This document shows, piece after piece, positions 1 through 9,774 of a stretch of DNA of 64,000 nucleotides. The stretch is from Actinomyces timonensis DSM 23838. GTDB taxonomy: Bacteria > Actinomycetota > Actinomycetes > Actinomycetales > Actinomycetaceae. The DNA is taken from NCBI RefSeq assembly GCF_000295095.1, contig NZ_JH806633.1:533424-597423 (forward strand), written 5' to 3'. The position numbers were made by a program, and so were the translations under genes. Position 1 is the first letter of the stretch; the number at the start of each line of letters is the position of its first letter. The notes beneath the pieces are model-generated. The model searched no databases. It saw nothing but the letters and a program-made list of their open reading frames with translations, and had not been told where the DNA came from.

Positions 1-1
1 C

Positions 2-763
2 TACAAGTACGCGATGACGTCGAACGCGGACAACCTGGGCGCGGCGCCGTCGGCCCGGATCTCGGGCTGGTTCGCCGCCTCCGGCGCCCCCTACGCCCCG
101 GAGATGTGCCGGCGCACCCCGGCGGACGTCAAGGGCGGGCACCTGGCGGTGCGCAAGGCGGATGGGCGCATCATCCTGCGCGACACCGCGCAGACTCCCG
201 CCGACGAGATGCACTACTTCACCGACCAGTTCCGCCACCCCTTCTTCCACACGAACAACCTCTGGTTCGACCTGGAGGTCCTGCGCGCCACGCTCACCGA
301 GCGCAATGGGATCCTCGGCCTTCCGCTCATCCGCAACGAGAAGACCGTGGACCCGTCGGACAGCTCCTCGACGCCGGTTTACCAGCTGGAGACGGCCATG
401 GGCGCGGCGGTCGAGGCCTTCGAGGGTGCCACCGCCGTGGAGGTGCCGCGCAGCCGCTTCCTGCCGGTCAAGACGACGAACGACCTCCTCCTCGTGCGCT
501 CCGACGTGTACGAGGTGGATGAGGACGGCCTGCTGCAGATGGTCTCCGAGACCTCCTGCACCGTGGACCTCGACCCGCGCTACTACAAGAAGATCCAGGA
601 CTTCGAGGCGCGATTCCCGGCGGGGGTGCCCTCGATCCGGGGCGCCCGCACGCTGACGGTGCGCGGCGACTGGACCTTCGGCGACGGCGTCGTGGTCAGT
701 GGCGACGCCGTCGTGGAGGAGGCCGGCTCGCCCGGCACCGTCGCCGACGGCGCCCGCCTCTGA
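2..763 (+). CDS. UTP-glucose-1-phosphate uridylyltransferase, UDPGP family (5'-truncated by window)
   Basis: This is the C-terminal part of a UDPGP-type (eukaryote-like) uridylyltransferase, which makes UDP-glucose from UTP and glucose 1-phosphate. The frame is already open at base 2, so the gene starts outside the window. The diagnostic stretch is SNADNLGA near the left edge, the nucleotide/sugar-binding motif of UDPGP enzymes. It is followed by the conserved FHTNNLWFDL segment and a C-terminal segment of the kind that forms a left-handed beta-helix. Actinomyces and Bifidobacterium carry this family. The product would supply UDP-glucose for glycans or the Leloir pathway. About 250 residues are visible. 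Family call is firm; the exact start is not visible. Confidence 0.85.
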   Translation, partial: YKYAMTSNADNLGAAPSARISGWFAASGAPYAPEMCRRTPADVKGGHLAVRKADGRIILRDTAQTPADEMHYFTDQFRHPFFHTNNLWFDLEVLRATLTERNGILGLPLIRNEKTVDPSDSSSTPVYQLETAMGAAVEAFEGATAVEVPRSRFLPVKTTNDLLLVRSDVYEVDEDGLLQMVSETSCTVDLDPRYYKKIQDFEARFPAGVPSIRGARTLTVRGDWTFGDGVVVSGDAVVEEAGSPGTVADGARL

Positions 764-824
764 GAGCGGAGCGGGGGAGAGGCAGGGGCCTGGCTTCTAG
801 GGTGGGCCTTCTGGTGAGGATGCG

Positions 825-944
825 TGTCAATTCTGCTGCCGTCGGCGAGGGACGCTTGAGGTGCTCCGTTGAGGATCGTTGGAATACCAACGATCGCTTT
901 GGCGGCTCTCACTTCATCACGTGCCCACGGCCGCAGAATTGACA
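825..944. repeat. 120-bp MITE-like element with terminal inverted repeats
   Basis: The ends at 825-843 and 926-944 are inverted copies of each other (TGTCAATTCTGC followed by T/G then GCCGT), matching at 17 of 19 positions. In the middle a perfect 9-bp hairpin, gatcgttgg/ccaacgatc, lies at 874-895 with loop aata. No protein is encoded and I see no clear target-site duplication. The shape suits a non-autonomous mobile element or a structured transcript. Nature unknown. Confidence 0.5.
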
Positions 945-1381
945 GTCCGGGCCGAGTTGCCGGAGAAGAATGCATAGCCGGAGCTCGATGGCGGCGGGCC
1001 CCACTCGTACCTCCCGATCCCGCCCGTGCCGCCTGTGGTGCCTGATCCTGGATGACCGCTGGGGTGCGGGACTCCGATACGAACCCAGGTGGGCCGTCTC
1101 CTGATAGGTCGCCGTCGTGGCCCTCTGGACGGGGGTTCAGCCATCTGGCCGGGGTTTTCCCCTTCAGGACGGGGTCGCGACCCCCGGCCTGTGCCTTGAA
1201 ACCGCGTCTTGCTGCCCGAACCCCCGTACAGACAGAAGGGCGGAGCGCGACGCGGGAGTCGCCGACGACGTCGCGCCGCCGGCACAGCACCTGGAGACCG
1301 CCGGGGCTCGCGTGGGGACGTCTTGGGAAGCGCTGGGCGGTCGCGAGCGGCCCCGCCAGCGCCCGGCACCCAGGAACAGCA

Positions 1382-1413
1382 TTGGGGCCCGGACTTCTCA
1401 GTCCGGGCCCCAA
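1382..1413 (-). terminator. hairpin terminator of tRNA-Val(CAC)
   Basis: A perfect 14-bp stem (1382-1395 with 1400-1413) and a 4-nt loop lie immediately 3' of the minus-strand tRNA-Val gene. No long U tract follows, as is common in high-GC actinobacteria. Confidence 0.7.
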
Positions 1414-1421
1414 CGCGGTAG

Positions 1422-1494
1422 TGGGCGATACTGGAATCGAACCAGTGACCTCCTCGGTGTGAACGAGGCGCTCTAACCCCTGAGCCAATCGCCC
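1422..1494 (-). tRNA. tRNA-Val (anticodon CAC)
   Basis: Read on the minus strand, the gene folds into a full cloverleaf. The acceptor stem is GGGCGAT/ATCGCCC with discriminator A, the anticodon stem is CCTCG/CGAGG, and the loop TTCACAC gives anticodon CAC (reads GUG). The T arm has GGTTCGATTCC. CCA is not encoded. It faces away from the three plus-strand tRNA genes. Confidence 0.93.
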
Positions 1495-1652
1495 GATGCC
1501 CGCACAGAGTAGCCAGAACCGGCCTCGCCCGGCAAACGGGGGTCCGGTGAGGTGAGTCACCGCCATGTCATTTGCGCGCTCGCCGAGGAGGGGTGATATG
1601 GTTGCGCAGCACCGAGCGATCCGGCGATGAGCCGGGGAGATCGGGACAACAT

Positions 1653-1725
1653 GCGGATGTGGCTCAGTTGGTAGAGCATCACCTTGCCAAGGTGAGGGTC
1701 GCGGGTTCGAGTCCCGTCATCCGCT
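1653..1725 (+). tRNA. tRNA-Gly (anticodon GCC)
   Basis: The cloverleaf has acceptor stem GCGGATG/CATCCGC, anticodon stem CACCT/AGGTG with loop TGCC-type giving anticodon GCC, and T arm GGTTCGAGTCC. It is the first of three closely spaced plus-strand tRNA genes that were probably co-transcribed. Confidence 0.94.
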
Positions 1726-1765
1726 CCGAGGAGCCGGGCGGCCACCCAGCCCCCAGCATCTCACT

Positions 1766-1836
1766 GGTGGGTTGGCCGAGAGGCTAGGCACCGGCCTGCA
1801 AAGCCGTTTACACCGGTTCGAATCCGGTACCCACCT
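1766..1836 (+). tRNA. tRNA-Cys (anticodon GCA)
   Basis: The 71-nt cloverleaf has acceptor stem GGTGGGT/ACCCACC, anticodon loop CTGCAAA giving anticodon GCA, and T arm GGTTCGAATCC. It follows tRNA-Gly by 40 bases and precedes tRNA-Val by one base. Confidence 0.94.
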
Positions 1837-1837
1837 C

Positions 1838-1909
1838 GGGCGATTGGCGCAGCGGTAGCGCGCTTCCCTGACACGGAAGAGGTCACTGGTTCGAACCCAG
1901 TATCGCCCA
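1838..1909 (+). tRNA. tRNA-Val (anticodon GAC)
   Basis: The cloverleaf has acceptor stem GGGCGAT/ATCGCCC, anticodon stem CTTCC/GGAAG with loop CTGACAC giving anticodon GAC, and T arm GGTTCGAACCC. Its acceptor stem is identical to that of the minus-strand tRNA-Val(CAC) 340 bases to the left, so the two are likely paralogues. Confidence 0.94.
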
Positions 1910-1921
1910 CTCACAGCCCCC

Positions 1922-1947
1922 ACCCGGACCCCGCGGTCCGGGTTTTT
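1922..1947 (+). terminator. terminator of Gly-Cys-Val tRNA cluster
   Basis: A 9-bp stem (acccggacc/ggtccgggt) with a 4-nt loop is followed directly by a TTTTT run at 1943-1947. It separates the tRNA operon from uvrC. Confidence 0.85.
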
Positions 1948-1984
1948 CTGTCCGTCCCCGGGCTATGGGAGTAAGGCACCAGCC

Positions 1985-4129
1985 ATGGCAGACCCCTCGA
2001 CGTACCGCCCCGCCACAGGCGAGATCCCCACGTCGCCCGGCGTCTACCGCTTCCTCGACCCCGAGGGCCGCGTCATCTACGTCGGCAAGGCCAAGAACCT
2101 CCGCGCGCGCCTGAGCAACTACTTCCAGGATCTCGCCGCCCTCCACCCCCGCACTCAGAAGATGGTCACCACCGCCTGCGCCGTCGAGTGGACCGTCGTG
2201 GCCACCGAGGTGGAGTCCCTCGCCCTGGAGTACTCCTGGATCAAGGAGTTCAACCCGCGCTTCAACGTCATGTACAAGGACGACAAGTCCTACCCCTACC
2301 TCATGATCTCGCTCGGCGAGGAGTTCCCCCGCGCCCAGGTGGTGCGCGGCGCACGCAAGCGCGGAGCCCGCTACTTCGGCCCCTACGTCCAGGCCTGGTC
2401 CATCCGCGACACCCTCGACCAGCTCCTGCGCGTCTTCCCCGTCCGCTCCTGCTCCGCCGGCGTCTTCCAACGCGCCAAGGCCTCCGGCCGCCCCTGCCTC
2501 CTGGGCTACATCGACAAATGCTCAGCCCCCTGCGTCGGCCGCATCTCCGCCCCCGACCACCGCGCCCTCGCCGAGGACCTCTGCTCCTTCCTCGCCGGCC
2601 GCACCGGCCCGTACCTGCGCGAGGTCGAGTCCCAGATGCGCGCCGCCGCCGGCGCCCTCGACTTCGAGAAGGCCGCCCGCCTGCGCGACGACGCCGCCGC
2701 CCTGCGCAAGGTCATCGAGCGCAACGCCGTCGTCCTGCCCGACGCCACCGACGCCGACGTCTTCGGCCTCGTGCGCGACGAGCTCACCGCCGCTGTCCAG
2801 GTGTTCCACGTGCGCGGCGGGCGCATCCGCGGCCAGCGCGGCTGGGTCATCGACACCCCCGACGACGCCACCGACGCCGACCTCATCGAGCGCCTCATCC
2901 AGCAGGTCTACGCCGACCTCCCCGACCCCGGCGACGACGGCGCCCCCACCTCCGGGCCGACCACCTCCGTCGGCGTCGGCGGCCGCGCCATCGCCTCCCC
3001 GGCCCCGCGCGCCCCGCGGGAGGGCGAGGCTGCCCCCCGGCGAGCCGAGGCCGCCGCCACCAGCGTTGACGACGTCGCCCACACCGCCACCACCGCCGTT
3101 CCCCGGGAAGTGCTCGTCCCCGTCCTTCCCGACGATGCCCCCGCAGTGCGCGCCTGGCTCGCCGGACTGCGCGGCGCCGCCGTCGACCTGCGCGTCCCCG
3201 CCCGTGGCGACAAGGCCGCCCTCATGGAGACCGTCCGCAAGAACGCCGAGGAGGCCCTGCGCCTCCACAAGACACGGCGCGCCGGCGACCTCACCCAGCG
3301 CTCGGCCGCCCTCGACGAGCTCGCCGAGGCCCTCGACATGCCCGAGGCGCCCCTGCGCATCGAGTGCTACGACATCTCCCACACCCAGGGCACCCACCAG
3401 GTCGGCTCCATGGTGGTCTTCGAGGACGGCGCCCCCCGCAAATCCGACTACCGCCGTTTCATCATCCGCGGCGAGGACGGCTCCGGCGCCGCCGACGACA
3501 CCGCCGCCATGAGCGAGGTCCTCACCCGTCGCTTCAAGCGCCTCCTCGCCGAGCAGGGCCAGGGGACGGCCGAGCTATCCGCCGAGGAGACCGCCGAGCA
3601 GATCGAGGACGCCGAGGGCGTGGCCGTCGCCTCCGGCCCCATCGACCCCGAGACCGGCCGGGCCAAGCGCTTCTCCTACGCGCCCGGCCTCGTCGTCGTC
3701 GACGGCGGACTGCCGCAGGTCGGTGCCGCCCGCGCCGTCCTCGACGAGCTCGGTATCGACACGCCCATCGTCGGACTGGCCAAGCGCCTGGAGGAGATCT
3801 GGGTCCCCGGCGACGAGTTCCCCGTCATCCTGCCGCGCACTTCGCCCGCCCTCTACCTCCTCCAGCACCTGCGCGACGAGTCCCACCGCTTCGCCATCAC
3901 ACACCACCGCGCCAAGCGCTCCGCCGGCATGACCCGCTCCGTGCTCGACGACGTCCCCGGCCTCGGGCCGGCCCGTCAGGCCGCGCTGCTCAAGGCCTTC
4001 GGGTCGGTCAAGCGCATCCGTGCCGCGAGCGTCGAGCAGATCAGTGAGGTCAAGGGCATCGGCCCGGCGCTCGCCGCCACTATCCACGAGCGCCTCGGTG
4101 GCGCGAAGCCCGCGAAGCCGGAGGAATGA
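1985..4129 (+). CDS. uvrC: excinuclease ABC subunit C (UvrC)
   Basis: UvrC makes the two incisions around a lesion in UvrABC nucleotide excision repair. The 714-residue product starts with a GIY-YIG nuclease domain (SPGVYRF around 17-23, [13 protein letters not shown] around 30-42). A UVR helix-hairpin follows (about 210-245), then the RNase H-like C nuclease ([11 protein letters not shown] near 459) and tandem helix-hairpin-helix motifs at the end ([17 protein letters not shown]). It is longer than the usual 600-650 residues because of a low-complexity Ala/Pro/Arg/Gly insert at about 315-370, between the UVR region and the RNase H fold. The start has GGAGTAAGG upstream. It stands alone between the tRNA terminator and a convergent gene. 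Confidence 0.97.
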   Translation: MADPSTYRPATGEIPTSPGVYRFLDPEGRVIYVGKAKNLRARLSNYFQDLAALHPRTQKMVTTACAVEWTVVATEVESLALEYSWIKEFNPRFNVMYKDDKSYPYLMISLGEEFPRAQVVRGARKRGARYFGPYVQAWSIRDTLDQLLRVFPVRSCSAGVFQRAKASGRPCLLGYIDKCSAPCVGRISAPDHRALAEDLCSFLAGRTGPYLREVESQMRAAAGALDFEKAARLRDDAAALRKVIERNAVVLPDATDADVFGLVRDELTAAVQVFHVRGGRIRGQRGWVIDTPDDATDADLIERLIQQVYADLPDPGDDGAPTSGPTTSVGVGGRAIASPAPRAPREGEAAPRRAEAAATSVDDVAHTATTAVPREVLVPVLPDDAPAVRAWLAGLRGAAVDLRVPARGDKAALMETVRKNAEEALRLHKTRRAGDLTQRSAALDELAEALDMPEAPLRIECYDISHTQGTHQVGSMVVFEDGAPRKSDYRRFIIRGEDGSGAADDTAAMSEVLTRRFKRLLAEQGQGTAELSAEETAEQIEDAEGVAVASGPIDPETGRAKRFSYAPGLVVVDGGLPQVGAARAVLDELGIDTPIVGLAKRLEEIWVPGDEFPVILPRTSPALYLLQHLRDESHRFAITHHRAKRSAGMTRSVLDDVPGLGPARQAALLKAFGSVKRIRAASVEQISEVKGIGPALAATIHERLGGAKPAKPEE

Positions 4130-4195
4130 CGCCGGAGGAGTGACGCCGGGGGAGCGGGGCTCAGACTCCCTCAGGCCCCCAGGCCCCCAGGCCCC

Positions 4196-5044
4196 TCAGA
4201 CGAGGCCCAGCCGCTCCAACGCCCGCGCCAGGCCGTCCTCCTCCACATCCGAGGTGACCAGGTCCGCCGCCGCCTTGACGCCGTCGGAGCCATTGCCCAT
4301 GGCCACCCCGGTGCCGCAGTAGCGCAGCATGTCGATATCCACGTCCGCGTCACCGAAGGCCACCGCCTGCTCGCGTCCCGCGCCCAGGTGCGCGAGCAGG
4401 GCCTCGATCGCCTCGACCTTCGTGGAGGTCACCGGCGCCAGGTCCCCGAACAGCGCCTCATGGCCGCGCCCGCCCCAGGTCCCGGCGAGCAGGGTCGGGA
4501 ACGCGGCGCGCGCCGCCTCCATATCGGCGATGGGGTCGGCCAGGACGAAGCTGATCTTGTTGATGTCCCCGCGCACGAGGTCCTCGGTGAGGATCACATC
4601 CGGGAAGACGTCCGTGACGGTCAGGCGGGTGGCGTCGGCGCCCTTGCCCGCCATGTAGGTGCGCAGCGCTGGGAGCGCCCGCTCGACGAAATCCGGCGGG
4701 GCGTAGAGCCCCGAGTTCGCCTCCAGGTAGAAGGTGAGGCCGCGCTCGCGCAGGAAGCCGACCACCTGCCCGCACTGCTCGGCGCTCAGGTGGCTGTGGA
4801 GGACCACCTCGCCATCGTCCTCCACGTATCCGCCGTTGCCGCCGATCATGCCGTGCAGGCCCAGGCTCCACAGCGGCGGCGGCATCTCCGCCCGGGATCG
4901 GCCCGTGCAGGCATAGAGGCGGTGGCCAGCCGCCCGCGCGCGGCGCAGCGCCTGCGCCGCGGAGGCCGGGACCGTGTTCTCGTAGGTGACGAGCGTGCCG
5001 TCGACGTCGATCAGGAGGATCCTGGTCGTGGCGGGGATGCCCAT
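4196..5044 (-). CDS. HAD superfamily phosphatase, Cof/YidA-like
   Basis: This 282-residue protein is a haloacid-dehalogenase phosphatase of the Cof type, likely acting on a sugar phosphate or similar small phosphoester in the cytoplasm. Motif I is LLIDVDGTLV at the N-terminus, motif II is ACTGRS, and motif IV is AFGDADVDIDML near the C-terminus, followed by the typical GVAMGNGSDGVK segment. The start at 5044 was chosen over an upstream in-frame ATG because GGAGGAGGG lies 5 bases before it. It is transcribed away from the beta-glucoside operon and shares its upstream region, so a role in phosphosugar handling is plausible but inferred. Confidence 0.88.
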   Translation of the reverse strand: MGIPATTRILLIDVDGTLVTYENTVPASAAQALRRARAAGHRLYACTGRSRAEMPPPLWSLGLHGMIGGNGGYVEDDGEVVLHSHLSAEQCGQVVGFLRERGLTFYLEANSGLYAPPDFVERALPALRTYMAGKGADATRLTVTDVFPDVILTEDLVRGDINKISFVLADPIADMEAARAAFPTLLAGTWGGRGHEALFGDLAPVTSTKVEAIEALLAHLGAGREQAVAFGDADVDIDMLRYCGTGVAMGNGSDGVKAAADLVTSDVEEDGLARALERLGLV

Positions 5045-5142
5045 GCTTCCCTCCTCCGTAGGTGTGACGTGCAGCATACGATGGTGGTCTTGTTGTGCCA
5101 AGGGCGTTCCGCGTACCGTCATCCGTGGGCAATCGCCCACCA

Positions 5143-5169
5143 GGATTGTGACCCACCCGGGGCAAGACC
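5143..5169 (+). promoter_or_regulatory. RAT: ribonucleic antiterminator for a BglG/LicT protein
   Basis: The 27 bases begin GGATTGTGACC and end GGGGCAAGACC, a close match to the RAT consensus of BglG/LicT-controlled leaders (GGATTGTTACTG...CAGGCAAAACC). The last bases, GACC, are also the first bases of the terminator stem, so the two structures exclude each other. The cognate antiterminator is encoded at the end of the same operon. Confidence 0.85.
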
Positions 5170-5217
5170 TGAGACGCCTCACGCCGTGCTGCGTGAGAGG
5201 CGCCTCGGGTCTTTTTT
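5166..5217 (+). terminator. leader terminator controlled by the RAT
   Basis: A 15-bp stem (5166-5180 with 5197-5211, two G-U pairs) is followed by six T residues at 5212-5217, 42 bases before the PTS start codon. It overlaps the RAT by four bases, the classic mutually exclusive arrangement. Confidence 0.88.
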
Positions 5218-5258
5218 ATTTCCCCGGAGCGGATCGCGGGAAGGCAAGGAGGCTCTTC

Positions 5259-7172
5259 GTGGCAAAAGTCGACTACGCGGCAATGGCGCCGGATCTACTT
5301 CAGCGGATCGGGGGAGAGGCGAATATCTCCGCGCTCTCCCACTGCGCCACCCGTATGCGATTCGTCCTCAAGGACGAGTCCAAGGCGGATTCCGCCGCCA
5401 TCAAGGACATGGCCGGCGTCGTCACAGTGGTGCAGACCGGGGGCCAGTACCAGGTGGTCATCGGCAACGACGTCCCGCTGCTCTTCGCCGAGATGCAGGC
5501 CCTCCTGCCAGGCCTCGGCTCGGAGAAGGGCGAGGGCGAAAAGGGCGGGGCGGCGTCGCGCAACCCGTTGGACGCCTTCATCGCCCTCGTCTCCGCGATC
5601 TTCTTACCGGTGCTGTGGACCCTGGCGGGAACCGGCCTCTTCAAGGCCTTCCTCGCCATGTTCGCCACCTTCAACTGGATCGACAAGGCCTCGGACACCT
5701 ACACGGTCCTCAACGCCGCCGCCGACGCCTTCATGAATTTCCTCCCGCTCGTCCTCGCGGTGACGGCGGCACGGCATTTCAAGGCCAACCAATTCACCGC
5801 CATGGCGATCGCCGGGGCCCTCGTCTACCCCTCGATCATCGCGATGAACGACGGCGGCTCCCACAGCTTCCTCGGCATTCCGCTGGTCATCATGAGCTAC
5901 ACGTCCTCGGTGCTGCCCATCATCGTGGCTGTGTGGGTGCAGAGCTATATCGAGCGGGTCTGCAACCGGGTCTTTCCCAGCGCCTTCCGCAACTTCATGA
6001 CCCCCTGGATCACCGTGCTCATCATGGTGCCCCTCACCCTGCTGACGATCGGCCCGCTCACCACCACCGTCGCCGACGGCATCGCCTCGGGCGTCCAGTG
6101 GCTGTTCGTCCACGTCCCCCTGCTCGGCGGCATCGTCATCGGCGGATTCTGGCAGGTCTTCGTCATGTTCGGCCTCCACTGGGGGCTCGTGCCCATCATG
6201 ACCCAGGAGATCACCACCAACGGCTACTCCCTCATCTACGGGCCCATCGAGGCCGCCGTCCTCGCGCAGGCCGCCGCCGGCCTGGCCGTCATGCTCCGCA
6301 GCCGCGACGCCAAGGTCCGCGAGCTCGCCGGCCCCGCCTCGCTGTCCGGCTTCCTCGCCGGCGTGACCGAGCCGATCATCTACGGCATCAACCTGCCCCG
6401 GAAGCTCCCCTTCTACTTCGGCATCCTCGGAGGCGCCGTCGGCGGGGCCATCGGGGCGCTCGCCGGTGGGCGCGTCTCCCAGGCCGGGGTCTTCCCCTCG
6501 CTCATCGGGCTCCCGGCCTACCTCGAGACCCCGCACTTCGTCGTGTGGCTCATCGGCGTCATCGTCGGCGTCATCATCGCCTTCACCCTCACCTTCATGT
6601 TCGGCGTGAAGGACGACGCCGTCGCCGCGGGGGAGCAGGCGGGCAGTGCCGCCGGGGCCGCAAAGGCGGCAGGGGCAGCTGGCGCGGGCAGCTCGACCGC
6701 CGTCGCCGACGCCGAGCCCACCACCGCGCTCGTCGCCCCCGTCGACGGCCGCGCCCTCCCGCTCGAGCGGGTCAAGGACCCGGTCTTCTCCTCCGGCGCG
6801 CTGGGCAACGGCGTCGGGATCGTCCCGAGCGCCGGCGGCCTTGCCGCACCGGCCGCCGGAACGATCATCACCGCCATGGAGACCGGGCACGCCTTCGGCA
6901 TCAAGGCGGACGACGGCGTCGAGATCCTCATCCACGTGGGCATCGACACCGTCAACCTCAAGGGCGCCGGCTTCACCCCGCGCGTCGCCGTCGGGGACCG
7001 CGTGAGCATCGGGGACCCGCTCGTCGACGTCGACCTCGCCGCGGTGCGCGACGCCGGATACGACACCACGACGATCGTCGTCGTCACCAACACGGCCAGC
7101 CTGGGCGCCGTCGTCCCGATCATCGACGGCGAGGTGCGCGCGGGTGAGACCATCGTCGAGATCGACCACTGA
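5259..7172 (+). CDS. bglF: beta-glucoside PTS permease, EIIBCA
   Basis: This membrane permease imports and phosphorylates beta-glucosides. The 637-residue product has domains in the order B-C-A. The EIIB phosphocysteine is in SHCATRMRF (Cys29). The multi-helix EIIC spans about 105-460, with VTEPIIYGINLP and similar substrate-site signatures. An Ala/Gly linker leads to EIIA, whose phosphohistidine sits in LIHVGIDTV (His559). The GTG start at 5259 has AAGGAGG upstream and lies just after the leader terminator. The gene is first in an operon with a GH1 enzyme and a BglG-type antiterminator, whose RAT target is in the leader. Exact substrate (arbutin, salicin, cellobiose) is not readable from sequence. 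Confidence 0.94.
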   Translation: MAKVDYAAMAPDLLQRIGGEANISALSHCATRMRFVLKDESKADSAAIKDMAGVVTVVQTGGQYQVVIGNDVPLLFAEMQALLPGLGSEKGEGEKGGAASRNPLDAFIALVSAIFLPVLWTLAGTGLFKAFLAMFATFNWIDKASDTYTVLNAAADAFMNFLPLVLAVTAARHFKANQFTAMAIAGALVYPSIIAMNDGGSHSFLGIPLVIMSYTSSVLPIIVAVWVQSYIERVCNRVFPSAFRNFMTPWITVLIMVPLTLLTIGPLTTTVADGIASGVQWLFVHVPLLGGIVIGGFWQVFVMFGLHWGLVPIMTQEITTNGYSLIYGPIEAAVLAQAAAGLAVMLRSRDAKVRELAGPASLSGFLAGVTEPIIYGINLPRKLPFYFGILGGAVGGAIGALAGGRVSQAGVFPSLIGLPAYLETPHFVVWLIGVIVGVIIAFTLTFMFGVKDDAVAAGEQAGSAAGAAKAAGAAGAGSSTAVADAEPTTALVAPVDGRALPLERVKDPVFSSGALGNGVGIVPSAGGLAAPAAGTIITAMETGHAFGIKADDGVEILIHVGIDTVNLKGAGFTPRVAVGDRVSIGDPLVDVDLAAVRDAGYDTTTIVVVTNTASLGAVVPIIDGEVRAGETIVEIDH

Positions 7173-7215
7173 GAGGCCCCGGCGAGCAACTATCCATCAA
7201 CGATCAAGGAGATAA

Positions 7216-8658
<1,443 letters not shown>

Positions 8659-8696
8659 CCCCGGCGCCCCGCCTATTCATCGCTCCCTCCTATGAG

Positions 8697-8796
8697 CGAG
8701 ACCGGGCGAACAGCACCGCGAGATTCGGAATTCCCGCGTGGTTTCGCATCTCGCGGTGCTGTTCGCCCGGTCTCGGCGTGCTGATCGCCCGGTCTC
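8697..8796. repeat. inverted tandem 22-nt repeats (REP-like) between bglA and the antiterminator gene
   Basis: A perfect 27-bp inverted repeat (8697-8723 and 8749-8775) could form a very stable hairpin with a 25-nt loop. Each arm is built from a unit of the form GAGACCGGGCGA(A/T)CAG-CACCGC. On the minus strand the right arm continues into a second unit, giving a 22-nt period. The same units recur at 60613-60669, and a fragment is found at 10062-10081. It lies 38 bases after the bglA stop and may end or attenuate the upstream transcript. Confidence 0.75.
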
Positions 8797-8847
8797 GATG
8801 GGAGGGAGGGGGAAGGGTCTTGAGGTGTGGTGTGGCACACTCGGGGA

Positions 8848-9696
8848 GTGAGAATCCTGCGGGTCTTCAACAACAACGTCGTTCTGGCCCGTGATGCCCT
8901 GGGGCGGGAGGTCGTCGCCACGGGCCGCGGCCTCGCCTTCGGGCGCAAGGCCGGGCAGGACCTCGACGAATCGCTCATCGCCCGCCGCTACGTCACCGCG
9001 CAGGACGCGGGCCTCGTCGGCCAGATGCTCTCCGAGATCCCACTGGGCCGCATCGCCCTCATCGAGGAGATCTTCACCCAGGCGGTCAAGGACCTCGGCG
9101 CTACCATCACCTCCGCCGGCCTCATCGCCGTCGTCGATCACGTCCACCAGGCCCTCGAGCGCGCCCGCCGCGGAGAGCGCATGGACTACCCCCTGCGCGC
9201 CGAGGTCGCCCACCTCCACCCCGAGGAGCTGCGCCTGGCCGAGCGGATGGTGGCCGACCTTAACTCCTCCCAAGCGATCCGGCTGCCTGAGGGGGAGGCC
9301 TTCGCCCTGGCCCTCCACCTCTTCGCCGCGGCCACCGGGGCGGCCTCCATCCAGGACGCCTCGGCGCAGTCCCGGATCGTGGCCCAGGCGATCGAGCTCA
9401 TCGACGACGCCGTGCCGGGCGGGATTGACCGTGATTCCATCCACGCCGCCCGCTTCGCCACGCATCTGCGCTACTTCCTCGCCCGCGCCCGCAGCGGCGC
9501 GCAGATCGACGACGGAACCGCCGGGCTCATCGCGGAGCCCCTGAGGCGGCGCTATCCCGCGGCCTTCCGGCTCGCCGAGGACGTTGCCTCCCTCCTGGCC
9601 GAGCGGATCGGCGTCACGATCCGAGCGGACGAGACCAGCTATCTCGCGATCCACATCGCCCGGCTCCTCGATTCGAGTATCGACGGGAAGCGGTAA
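8848..9696 (+). CDS. BglG/LicT-family transcriptional antiterminator
   Basis: This RNA-binding regulator should stabilise the RAT at 5143 and allow read-through into the beta-glucoside operon when inducer is present. The 282-residue product begins with a CAT RNA-binding domain (about 1-55; MRILRVFNNNVVLARD, GRGLAFGRKAG). Two PRD domains follow with the PTS-phosphorylatable histidines (VVDHVHQAL and YPLRAEVAHLHPEE in PRD1; ATHLRYFLARA and SYLAIHIARL in PRD2). The GTG at 8848 was chosen because the CAT domain starts exactly there. The gene lies 189 bases after bglA, behind the large inverted repeat, so it may have its own regulation. Length matches LicT. Confidence 0.92.
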   Translation: MRILRVFNNNVVLARDALGREVVATGRGLAFGRKAGQDLDESLIARRYVTAQDAGLVGQMLSEIPLGRIALIEEIFTQAVKDLGATITSAGLIAVVDHVHQALERARRGERMDYPLRAEVAHLHPEELRLAERMVADLNSSQAIRLPEGEAFALALHLFAAATGAASIQDASAQSRIVAQAIELIDDAVPGGIDRDSIHAARFATHLRYFLARARSGAQIDDGTAGLIAEPLRRRYPAAFRLAEDVASLLAERIGVTIRADETSYLAIHIARLLDSSIDGKR

Positions 9697-9774
9697 CCTG
9701 CTGGCTCTGCCGGAGCGAGCGCCACTGGCTGCCCGCCCCGCTCAACATGCTCGTAGACCCTGACAGAAGGACAC

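Larger units (their letters stand above)
764..1421. other. gene-free stretch between UDPGP gene and tRNA cluster
   Basis: I see no convincing protein gene in these 658 bases. Open frames here lack a ribosome-binding site and family resemblance. The stretch holds a 120-base inverted-repeat element (825-944) and the terminator of the minus-strand tRNA-Val (1382-1413). Between 960 and 1380 the sequence has several G/C-run hairpins (for example around 1130-1200), but I recognise no tmRNA, RNase P, 6S or SRP RNA signature. Confidence 0.5.

Noticed and set aside
1060-1095. Degenerate T-arm-like sequence suggesting a tRNA remnant
   Set aside because: Only a loose match to a T loop; no acceptor, D or anticodon arms can be paired.
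960-1380. Structured RNA gene (tmRNA, RNase P, 6S or SRP RNA)
   Set aside because: Several G/C hairpins exist but none of the conserved cores of these RNAs is recognisable.
4388-7147. Long open frame on the plus strand covering the HAD gene and the PTS gene in another phase
   Set aside because: It is low-complexity Arg/Gly-rich translation typical of GC-rich shadow frames and crosses two well-supported genes on both strands.
8697-8796. CRISPR array
   Set aside because: The 22-nt units adjoin without unique spacers and are inverted relative to each other; no cas genes are in the window.
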